NCBI GenBank assembly: GCA_963833375.1
Contig: CAWHXR010000010.1
Span: 496,001 to 560,000 of the forward strand
Origin: DASUPK01 sp963833375
GTDB taxonomy: Bacteria > Actinomycetota > Thermoleophilia > Solirubrobacterales > 70-9
Direction of reading: 5' to 3'
Length of the DNA: 64,000 nt
Positions 7,625-15,001 of this stretch are shown one piece after another (the stretch's first letter is position 1; every line of letters starts with the position of its first letter). The notes under the pieces are model-generated. The model was not told the origin of the DNA and did not search any database. It saw only the letters and a program-made list of their open reading frames with translations. The translations under genes were made by a program, and so were the position numbers.

Positions 7625-9190
7625 GTGCGCGTCCTGATCTTCCACGGCTACCTGCTGCGGGGCACTGGCAGCAACGTCTACAACGCGAGTCTCGCCCAGG
7701 CCCTGGCCGGCCAGGGCCACGAGGTTCACCTGCTCTGCCAGGATCGGAGCGCCGCCGATTTCGACTGGGTCGACGCCCTCGGGACCTGGGATGGGGGAGT
7801 GCTCGGCGTCGAGCGGCTCCGGGACGCCGGACATCCCGGTTCGGTGACCGTCTACCGCCCCGAGATCGGCGGGTTGCTGCCGGTCTACGTCATGGACCGC
7901 TACGAGGGCTTCGAGGTGAAGACCTTCCCCGAGCTCACCGACGAGCAGCTCGATCGCTACCTCGAAAGCAACGTGGGCGCGGTTCGCGACGTGGTGGCCG
8001 CGGCGGGCGAGCCGGAAGCGGCGCTCGCGAATCACCTCGTCATGGGGCCCGTGATCCTGGCGAGAGCCGGGCTCGGCTTCGCGATCAAGGTGCACGGCTC
8101 GGACATCTCCTACACGGTGGGCCCCCATCCCGAACGCTTCGTCCCCTACGCGCGCGAGGGCACCGACGCCGCCGCGGGGATCCTCGCCGGCTCATCGCAC
8201 ACGGCCAAGGCCCTGTTCGAGACCGTCCCTGATCCCGGGCTTCCCGCTCGGACCCGCCTCGGCCCGCCCGGTGTGGACGTCCACCGCTTCCGGCCCCGCC
8301 CGGAGCCGGAGGCGCTGGAGAACCTGAAGAAGCTCGCGGCGAGCCTCGCCGCGGAGCGGCCCGAAGACGCGCAGGGCGCCGACTCCTTCGGCCGCGACGG
8401 GCCCGCGATCGCGACGGCGCTCCGGGCCTGGGCGGAGGGGGACGTGCGCGTGCTGTTCGTCGGCAAGCTCCTGGTCAGCAAGGGCGCGGACCTGCTGGCG
8501 GCGGCCTGGCCCCTCATCCACCGCGGGCGGCGGGCGGCCGGCGCGGTCTCGCCGCGGCTGCTGTTCATCGGCTTCGGGGCCTTCGAGGCCGGCCTCCGCG
8601 AGCTGGTCGATGCCCTCGGCCGGGGCGAGCTCGACGCGGCCCGCGCCCTCGCCGCGCGGGGTCGCGGCCTCGAGGGCGACGAGGACGCGCCGCTCCCGAT
8701 CCTCTCCGGGTTCCTCGCCGACCCGCCGGCCGGCTACGCCGAGGCAGGGCGCGAGGCCGCCGGATCGGTCCTGATCGGCGGGCGGCTCGAGCACGACGAG
8801 GTCGCGGACGTGATGCCCGCTGCTGACGCCTTTGCCATGCCGAGCACCTGGCCCGAAGCGTTCGGGATGGTGCCCGCCGAGTCCGCGGCCTGTGGCGTCC
8901 CGCCGGTCTCGGCGGACCACTCCGGCATGCGCGAGGTCGCGCGGCTCCTCGCGGAGGCCGTTGAGCCCGACCTGGCCCGGCTGCTGAGCTTCCCCGTCGG
9001 CCCCGAGGCGGTCACGGAGCTCGCCGGGCGCCTCGACGGCTGGCTCGCGCTCGATTCCGGGCGACGCCACGAGGCCGGGCTGGCGCTGGCGAAGCGGGTC
9101 GATCAGCTGTGGAGCTGGGAGGGCGTTGCCAGGGCCGTGATCGCCGCCTCACGAGGTCAGCTGGAGGACCTGCCGGGGGTTGCCGGCTGA
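7625..9190 (+). CDS. GT4-family glycosyltransferase
   Basis: 521 aa, GTG start. The N-terminal Rossmann half begins MRVLIFHGYLLRGTGSNVYN (donor/acceptor cleft Gly-rich turn). The C-terminal half carries the GT4 retaining motif EAFGMVPAESAACGVPP (E-x7-E), which binds the nucleotide-sugar. It is longer than typical GT4 enzymes (about 380 aa) because of inserts around residues 230-265 and 320-370. Likely uses a UDP- or GDP-sugar to glycosylate a lipid or small molecule at the cytoplasmic face. It stands alone, just upstream of the oxidase operon (22 bases to ctaC). Confidence 0.8.
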   Translation: MRVLIFHGYLLRGTGSNVYNASLAQALAGQGHEVHLLCQDRSAADFDWVDALGTWDGGVLGVERLRDAGHPGSVTVYRPEIGGLLPVYVMDRYEGFEVKTFPELTDEQLDRYLESNVGAVRDVVAAAGEPEAALANHLVMGPVILARAGLGFAIKVHGSDISYTVGPHPERFVPYAREGTDAAAGILAGSSHTAKALFETVPDPGLPARTRLGPPGVDVHRFRPRPEPEALENLKKLAASLAAERPEDAQGADSFGRDGPAIATALRAWAEGDVRVLFVGKLLVSKGADLLAAAWPLIHRGRRAAGAVSPRLLFIGFGAFEAGLRELVDALGRGELDAARALAARGRGLEGDEDAPLPILSGFLADPPAGYAEAGREAAGSVLIGGRLEHDEVADVMPAADAFAMPSTWPEAFGMVPAESAACGVPPVSADHSGMREVARLLAEAVEPDLARLLSFPVGPEAVTELAGRLDGWLALDSGRRHEAGLALAKRVDQLWSWEGVARAVIAASRGQLEDLPGVAG

Positions 9191-9212
9191 TCCCTGAATA
9201 GAATGCTGCCCG

Positions 9213-9971
9213 ATGCGGGACCTCCCGATTCGCAAGCTGATCGCGGCTGTGGTCGTCCTCACCGTCGTCACCTCGGTGATCATGCTGATCCCGAACTGGA
9301 TGGGCGAGCAGGCGTCGACGGCCGCGGGCAAGATCGACACGCTGCTCAACGTGATGATCGTGCTCTCGTCGTTCGTCTTCTCGGTCGTCATGGTGATGCT
9401 GGTCTACGCCGTCTGGCGCTGGCGGGCCAAGCCGGGCGACGAATCGGACGGCGCCCCGATCCACGGCAACACCAGGCTCGAGATCGCCTGGACCGTGATC
9501 CCCACCGTGATCGTCCTCTTCGGCGCGATCTACTCCTGGATCACGCTCGACAACATCGAGGCCCACGATCCAAACCGGATGGTGGTCGACGTCTACTCCC
9601 AGCAGTACGAATGGCATTTCGACTATCCACAGCAGGGGGTCACCTCCCGGGAGCTGCACGTGCCGGTGAACCGGCAGATCGAGTTCCGGATGCATGCGCT
9701 CGACGTGATCCACTCGTTCTGGGTGCCGGAGTGGCGGATCAAGAAGGACAACGTCCCGGGAATCACCACCCGCGCCTACATCACGCCGACCAGGACCGGG
9801 GACTTCACGCTCGTCTGCACCGAGCTCTGCGGGTTCGGACACGCGACGATGAGGGCGCCGGTGGTGGTGGAGAGCTCACAGGCTGACTTCGACAAGTGGG
9901 CCTCGACCCAGGGGCCCATCCCTGCGACTGAGAAGCCGGGGGAGACCACGCCGAGCCAGGTGACGCAGTGA
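9213..9971 (+). CDS. ctaC: Cytochrome c oxidase subunit II
   Basis: 252 aa. Two transmembrane helices (residues 8-25 and 45-65, plus a second hairpin around 85-105) are followed by the periplasm-facing cupredoxin domain. All CuA ligands are present: His in DVIHSFWVPEW and the CxxxCxxxHxxM set in CTELCGFGHATM. It accepts electrons from cytochrome c and passes them to subunit I. First gene of the ctaC-ctaD-usp-ctaE operon. Compare with 23087-23836, where the equivalent residues are lost. Confidence 0.95.
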   Translation: MRDLPIRKLIAAVVVLTVVTSVIMLIPNWMGEQASTAAGKIDTLLNVMIVLSSFVFSVVMVMLVYAVWRWRAKPGDESDGAPIHGNTRLEIAWTVIPTVIVLFGAIYSWITLDNIEAHDPNRMVVDVYSQQYEWHFDYPQQGVTSRELHVPVNRQIEFRMHALDVIHSFWVPEWRIKKDNVPGITTRAYITPTRTGDFTLVCTELCGFGHATMRAPVVVESSQADFDKWASTQGPIPATEKPGETTPSQVTQ

Positions 9972-10008
9972 CCTTAGGAACGATTGAGATAATCCGGAGG
10001 ATGGAAGG

Positions 10009-11934
10009 ATGGCGGGAGTGATTGCGGCCTTGTTCAGGCGCCCGGGCTGGTGGCGTGCCCTGGCCTACACGATCATCGCCGCGGCGTTCGGCTTCGGCCT
10101 CGTAGTGGCCCTGCGCAAGGTCTCGGGACTGCCGGCCTTTCAGACCGTGCAGACCGGCTACCCGCAGGTGATCGTGCCGGCGATCACCGCGTCGCTCGGG
10201 TTCCTGATCGGCATCGGCTGCTTCGACTACTGGCTCCGCTGGGCGGTCGGGGCCCCGACGTTCCCGAAGGAGCGCGAACACGAGAACCACGGCGCGTACA
10301 GCCTGCGGGACTACTTCAAGGTCAACACCGACCACAAGGTCATCGGGATCCAGTACATCGTCACGACCTTCTTCTTCTTCTTCGTCGGCGGGCTGATCGC
10401 GATGATCATGCGGGCCGAGCTCGCTCAGCCCGGCACCCAGATCGTCAGCCCGGGAACCTTCAACACCCTCTTCTCGACGCACGCGGCGCTGATGATCTTC
10501 GTCTTCGTGATCCCGGCCTTCGCCGGGATCGCCAACTACGTGCTGCCGCTGATGATCGGGGCGCCGGACATGGCGTTCCCGCGGCTCAACGCCCTGAGCT
10601 ACTGGATGCTGCCAGTCGCGGGAACGCTGTTTCTGGGGAGCTACCTAGCACCCGGCGGAGCCTTCGACGCCGGCTGGACGGGCTACGCGCCCCTCTCGAC
10701 CGGGGCGCCGCTGGGCCAGTCCTTCTTCAACTTAGGCGTGCAGTTCGCGGGGGCGTCGTCGATCGCCACCGCGCTCAACTTCCTGGTCACGATCGTGACC
10801 ATGAGGGCGCCGGGGATGAACTTCTGGCGATTGCCCCTGCTCGTCTGGGCGAACCTCTCGACCTCGCTGCTCGTGGTCGCCGCGACGCCCTTCATCGCGG
10901 GCGTGCAGTTCATGGTCCTCTTCGACCGTGCCCTGCACACGAACTTCTTCCAGGCGGCGTTCGGCGGTGACGTGATCAGCTACCAGCACATCTTCTGGTT
11001 CTACTCGCACCCGGCCGTCTACATCATGATGCTGCCGGGCTTCGGGATCGTCAGCGAGGTGATCTCGACCCACTCGCGCAAGCCGATCTTCGGCTACCGC
11101 CTGATGGCGCTGGCGCTGATCGGCATCGTGGTGCTGAGCTACTCGGTCTGGGCGCACCACATGTTCGTCGCCGGGATGTTCAGCTGGCTGCGGGTGCCGA
11201 TGATGATCACCACGCTGCTGATCGCCGTACCGACCGGAATCAAGATCTTCTCCTGGCTGGGGACCCTCTTCGAGGGGGTGATCCACCTGAGATCGACGGC
11301 GATGCTGTTCGCCCTCGGCTTCATAGCCACCTTCACGATCGGCGGGATCTCAGGCGTGATGCTCGGGATGATCCCGCTGGACATCCACGTCTCGGACACC
11401 TACTTCGTGGTGGCCCACATCCACTTCGTGCTCTTCGGCGGCTCGGTGTTCACGATCTTCGCCGGCATCTACCACTGGTTCCCGAAGATGACCGGCCGGA
11501 TGTACGACGAGCGCCTGGGCCGGATCCACTTCTGGCTGACCCTGGTCGGGATGCTCGGCACCTTCATCCCGATGCACTGGATCGGGATGGAGGGCATGCC
11601 GCGCCGCGTCGCCGACTACTCCGCGACCTTCGGAGACTGGAACCTCTTCATCTCCGTCTGCTCGTTCGTGCTAGGGGCCGCCCAGCTGATCTTCCTCTAC
11701 AACATGATCGTCAGCTGGCGCTACGGGCCGAAGGCGGGACCCAATCCGTGGCGCGCGAAGACGATCGAGTGGCAGGTCTCCTCGCCGCCGCCGGTCTTCA
11801 ACTTCGATGAGATCCCGCGCGTCGTCGGCGGCCCCTACGAGTACGGCGTGCCCGGCGCGAGGCACGTGATCATGCCGGGCGAGGAGGCCGAGATCCGACA
11901 GCCTGAGAGAGCCGGGGTGGGGGCTCCGACATGA
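10009..11934 (+). CDS. ctaD: Cytochrome c oxidase subunit I, A2-type heme-copper oxidase
   Basis: 641 aa, about 14 membrane helices, with two extra N-terminal helices (residues 15-75) before the canonical core that opens at NTDHKVIG. All six histidine ligands are present: helix II FSTHAALMIF (heme a), YSHPAVY (CuB and cross-linked Tyr), WAHHMF (CuB pair), and VAHIHFVLFGG (heme a3 and heme a). The D-channel Glu of HPEVY is replaced and the sequence reads YSHPAVYIMMLPGFG. This is the Tyr-Ser motif that defines A2-type oxidases. The K-channel Lys is in PTGIKIFSW. Stop overlaps the next start (ATGA). Confidence 0.96.
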   Translation: MAGVIAALFRRPGWWRALAYTIIAAAFGFGLVVALRKVSGLPAFQTVQTGYPQVIVPAITASLGFLIGIGCFDYWLRWAVGAPTFPKEREHENHGAYSLRDYFKVNTDHKVIGIQYIVTTFFFFFVGGLIAMIMRAELAQPGTQIVSPGTFNTLFSTHAALMIFVFVIPAFAGIANYVLPLMIGAPDMAFPRLNALSYWMLPVAGTLFLGSYLAPGGAFDAGWTGYAPLSTGAPLGQSFFNLGVQFAGASSIATALNFLVTIVTMRAPGMNFWRLPLLVWANLSTSLLVVAATPFIAGVQFMVLFDRALHTNFFQAAFGGDVISYQHIFWFYSHPAVYIMMLPGFGIVSEVISTHSRKPIFGYRLMALALIGIVVLSYSVWAHHMFVAGMFSWLRVPMMITTLLIAVPTGIKIFSWLGTLFEGVIHLRSTAMLFALGFIATFTIGGISGVMLGMIPLDIHVSDTYFVVAHIHFVLFGGSVFTIFAGIYHWFPKMTGRMYDERLGRIHFWLTLVGMLGTFIPMHWIGMEGMPRRVADYSATFGDWNLFISVCSFVLGAAQLIFLYNMIVSWRYGPKAGPNPWRAKTIEWQVSSPPPVFNFDEIPRVVGGPYEYGVPGARHVIMPGEEAEIRQPERAGVGAPT

Positions 11935-13007
11935 CCGAGGAGACGACCAAGACGGGCGAGGATGATGTGAGGGCGCGCGACAGCGCGACCCGTGCTGTGG
12001 AGCAGCAGCCGGCCGTCGATCCCAGCCAGGGCGAGTCGGCGATCACCGACGTCGGCACGCCTCAGGAGCACGCCTCCGAGGTCATCGCGAAGCGCGAGGT
12101 CGCGACCTTCGGCGACCCCGACCCGCCCCCCTCGCGGGAGGGCGCGAAGCGGATCCTGGCCTTCCTCAACGAGGTGGCCGGCGGGCGCAAGCTGCTCACC
12201 GCGTGCCGCGAGCTCTCCGACGCGGGCGCCGACTACTTCGCCGTCGTCGCCCCTCAGAACCTGCCGATCGTCGGCCAGCTCGTCGACGTCGAGGAGCGGC
12301 GCGCCGCGGCCCAGAGCCGGGTCGACGTGACCCAGTCGGTCCTCCGCGAGTTCGGGATCGAGTCCGAGGGCGCCGTGATGGACCCCGAGCCCGCGCTGGC
12401 GCTCGACGACGCCGTCCGCGCCACGCAGCCCGATCACATCCTGCTCTCCTGCCTCTACGACACCCGCTTCGGCCTGATGCGCAAGGACCTGGTCGAGTGG
12501 GCGAAGGCCCGCTTCGACGCCGGCGTCGAGCACATCCCGGTGCGCGTCGACGACGATGCCGTGCGCTGGGATCTGACCCACACGCTGGTGGTCGCCACAC
12601 AGACCGTGAACAGCAAGGACCTGGTCGACCGGCTCGCGGAGCGCGCCAAGGAGAAGCCTCACCGCTATACGTTCATCTGCCCGCGCTCCGGCGCGATCAG
12701 GCGCGAGGAGGTCTGCTCGCGGCTCGCGGCGACGCTCGCGGAGCTGTACCGCAACGAGATCGATGCGACGGGTCAGCCGATGAGCCCGGACCCGTACCAC
12801 GCGATCGAGAACGCGATCGAGCACTACAGGATCGACGACATCCTGATCTCGACCCTGAGGGGCGAGCAATCGAAGTGGCTCGAGGAAGGCCTGCTGGAGA
12901 AGATCCAGCAGCTCACCGATATGCCGCTCGAGCACCTCGAGTCGGGAACGGAGCCGGCCGCTACGAGCCGCGAGCCGGCCGCGGTCGGGGCGGGGGAGGC
13001 GGGCTGA
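11931..13007 (+). CDS. Universal-stress-like protein embedded in oxidase operon
   Basis: 358 aa, soluble. After a disordered acidic N-terminus (residues 1-65) come two alpha/beta halves of similar design, each with a hydrophobic beta strand (DYFAVVAPQN; HRYTFICPRS) and a conserved helical end (PDHILLSCLYDTR; IDDILISTLRGEQSKW). This looks like a tandem universal-stress/Rossmann-like fold, but no ATP-binding GxxGxG is obvious. It starts inside the ctaD stop and ends inside the ctaE start (TGATG), so it is translated in fixed ratio with the oxidase. A role in assembly or regulation is inferred from position only. Confidence 0.6.
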   Translation: MTEETTKTGEDDVRARDSATRAVEQQPAVDPSQGESAITDVGTPQEHASEVIAKREVATFGDPDPPPSREGAKRILAFLNEVAGGRKLLTACRELSDAGADYFAVVAPQNLPIVGQLVDVEERRAAAQSRVDVTQSVLREFGIESEGAVMDPEPALALDDAVRATQPDHILLSCLYDTRFGLMRKDLVEWAKARFDAGVEHIPVRVDDDAVRWDLTHTLVVATQTVNSKDLVDRLAERAKEKPHRYTFICPRSGAIRREEVCSRLAATLAELYRNEIDATGQPMSPDPYHAIENAIEHYRIDDILISTLRGEQSKWLEEGLLEKIQQLTDMPLEHLESGTEPAATSREPAAVGAGEAG

Positions 13008-13630
13008 TGGAATCCGCTTCGGTCGCCGTCGGCCATGCGGAGGAGCACCACGCCCATCCGCCGGAGGCCAACCAGAGCTCGCGGATAGACAAGCAGACCC
13101 TCGGGATCCTGCTCTTCATCGTCTCCGAGGTGATGCTCTTCGGGGCGTTCTTCGCCTCGTACTTCTTCCTCCGCGTGGTCGCCAACAACGGTCCCTGGCC
13201 GCCCGATCCGTTCGAGCTCCCCGTCGCCGTCGCGGGCATGAACACCGCGATCCTGGTCTCCTCGAGCTTCACGATGCACTGGGGGCTCGAGTCGATCCGC
13301 AAGGGCAATCGCCGCGGCCTGCAGATGGGCCTCGCGACGACCTTCCTGCTCGGCCTGACCTTCCTCTTCATCCAGCTCAACGAGTACGTCCATATCGGCT
13401 TCAGCGCCCGGGACGACGCCTTTGGCTCGATCTTCTACGGCCTCACCGGCCTGCACGGCGCGCACGTCACGGTCGGGCTGGTGCTCTTGGGGATCGCCAA
13501 CATCCGCGCCTGGCGCGGCCACTACGGGCCGGAGGCGAAGGACCACCTCGGGGTCGAGGTGCCCGGGATCTACTGGCACTTCGTCGACGTGATGTGGATC
13601 ATCGTCTTCACCACCGTCTACGTGCTCTAA
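13007..13630 (+). CDS. ctaE: Cytochrome c oxidase subunit III
   Basis: 207 aa from the ATG at 13007, preceded by a strong GGGGGAGG. Five transmembrane helices as in short actinobacterial subunit III. Family motifs: LFIVSEVMLFGAFFASYFFLR, GLHGAHVTVG, and the terminal helix PGIYWHFVDVMWIIVFTTVYVL with the conserved WHFVD lipid-binding segment. Last gene of the functional oxidase operon. Its final 41 bases are repeated at 17179-17219, which suggests that the 3' end was used as an integration target without breaking the gene. Confidence 0.94.
   Translation: MESASVAVGHAEEHHAHPPEANQSSRIDKQTLGILLFIVSEVMLFGAFFASYFFLRVVANNGPWPPDPFELPVAVAGMNTAILVSSSFTMHWGLESIRKGNRRGLQMGLATTFLLGLTFLFIQLNEYVHIGFSARDDAFGSIFYGLTGLHGAHVTVGLVLLGIANIRAWRGHYGPEAKDHLGVEVPGIYWHFVDVMWIIVFTTVYVL
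13590..13630 (+). repeat. Left copy of 41-bp direct repeat (attL-like, 3' end of ctaE)
   Basis: The last 41 bases of ctaE. The first 25 bases (13590-13614) are identical to 17179-17203, and 37 of 41 positions match overall, up to and including the stop codon position. Together with the integrase remnant that starts ten bases downstream, this has the geometry of an attachment site left by an integrative element. Confidence 0.6.
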
Positions 13631-13639
13631 GAAGTCCTG

Positions 13640-14090
13640 CTAATCGGCGGTTTCGATGTTCTCAAGTCCTAGCGATGCGCCAGTAGGTGCGCCACGCAGC
13701 ACGCCGCCAGCTCCGCGAGCGGCCTCCTCGGCGCGCTTGCGCTGTGCATGCAGATAGGTCTCCAGCATCCCCGCTGCCTCCTCCTCGGAGCCCGGCATCA
13801 GGTGGCCGTAGCGGTCCAGGGTGATGCTGATGTTTGGCGTGGCCCATGAAGGTCGAGAGCGCCTTCGCGTTGACGCCGGCGGCGATCATCAGCGAGGCGA
13901 AGGTATGGCGGCACGCGTGCGGCGTGATCCGGTCGAGGCCGGCCGCCTTCCACGCCTTGTCGGCTCGCCGCTGAAGCATGTTTCCGGTGAAAGGCGCCTG
14001 CGGCGTGTTGCCGAAGATCAGATCGGCGCCGCCTCTGTTCAGTGCGCCAGGTGCTCGGCCAGCTGGTCTGGATAGGTGGATGAAGGTTGG
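13640..14090 (-). pseudogene. Tyrosine recombinase (integrase) C-terminal remnant, frameshifted
   Basis: The minus strand encodes the catalytic half of a phage-type integrase: RGGADLIFGNTPQAPFTG, then TPHACRHTFASLMIAAGVNAKALSTFMGHA with the HxxR and the distal His/Gly motif. One extra base near 13830 (GCCAAACATC) breaks the frame. Reading on in the next frame restores ISITLDRYGHLMPGSEEEAA with the nucleophile Tyr, ending at the stop at 13640. A second frame change near 14040 separates an upstream piece DQLAEHLAH. The N-terminal arm-binding domain is absent. Dead integrase, immediately next to the ctaE end as expected for an attL junction. Confidence 0.85.
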
Positions 14091-14123
14091 CCCCGACACT
14101 GGGTCGAGGCCAACCGATGAATC

Positions 14124-14450
14124 TCACTTGAACGGAGGAGTCCCCCGGTCCGGGTTGGTTCCCGGCCCGCATGATTCGCCAGGACCCGCCACGGCTCCCT
14201 TAAACCCCTTGCTGACGACGCTGAACCCGTACGACTGCACGATCCCGCCGGGGTTCTCCGGATCTGTAGACGTGGGGTTGTCATTCAGCCCAGAGAAGAC
14301 ACAGATTGAGTTGGCATGGGACGTCGCCGCCAGATTCGGCCTAAGGCTGCCCGGAGGGCCGATTACCTCACTAGCGAAAGCGGCACTTGCACTGGCACCC
14401 GTAAGCGCGGCCGTACAGACCGCAACCGCGAGCAATGGCTTCTTGCGCAT
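14124..14450 (-). CDS. Small secreted protein
   Basis: 108 aa from the ATG at 14450, chosen because AAAGGAG sits about seven bases upstream and because the signal peptide (MRKKPLLAVAVCTAALTGASASAAFA) begins there. The mature part has two cysteines (NSICVFSG and GESCGPG) and is Pro/Gly-rich at the C-terminus. No domain recognised. It lies inside the mini-island between the integrase remnant and the galactose-oxidase-like gene. Confidence 0.6.
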   Translation of the reverse strand: MRKKPLLAVAVCTAALTGASASAAFASEVIGPPGSLRPNLAATSHANSICVFSGLNDNPTSTDPENPGGIVQSYGFSVVSKGFKGAVAGPGESCGPGTNPDRGTPPFK

Positions 14451-14624
14451 TTTCTTTCGTCTCCTTTCCGCTAATGCGGAAGTGCGCATTCGACCCTACG
14501 CGGCGTTACCCCGCCACGAAGTGGGAGATTTGTCACCAGGGGAGGGTCACAAGCTGTGAGACGCAATCGCGCAGACCGACCGCTGACACACGCACGCCAA
14601 ATCTATTCACGGGAGGTTGGACCG

Positions 14625-14821
14625 ATGGGCCGAGGCAAACACCTGACTGCAAGCTGGAGGGCGAAAGGGAGATCCTCACGCATGAGGAGACCTTGCAGGT
14701 CCTGTCCGAGATGGCCCGCAAAGGCTCCGTCACCGCTGCGGTCGCGCTCAAGCGGGTCTTGCGCTCCGACGACCCCGCTGGCGACTTCGACGACGAGCTC
14801 GCCCGGATCCTGAGCAAGTGA
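14625..14821 (+). pseudogene. Small phage-like ORF, apparently frameshifted
   Basis: A good ribosome binding site (GGGAGG) precedes an ATG at 14625 that opens MGRGKH. The plausible coding sequence continues one frame away: LEGEREILTHEETLQVLSEMARKGSVTAAVALKRVLRS, then DDELARILSK with stop at 14819-14821. The helical part resembles short helix-turn-helix or small-terminase-like proteins of actinophages, but I cannot assign it firmly. Either there is a one-base frameshift near 14650 or the start is an unusual codon within the second frame. Confidence 0.4.
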
Positions 14822-15001
14822 GACCGGGCAGCGTCTACGAACGCCGCGAACTCGGCTGGCACGACCGGCTGCGCCGGCTGGTCGGTTGTGAGAAGCCACT
14901 AGCTGGGAGCGGGCGAGCGGAACGGCGTACTCCTCCGCCGCCGTCCTCCACGCGACAGGCGAGCCAAAAGTATTGCCCGGGTCCGTCCGTTGTTGGGTCG
15001 C

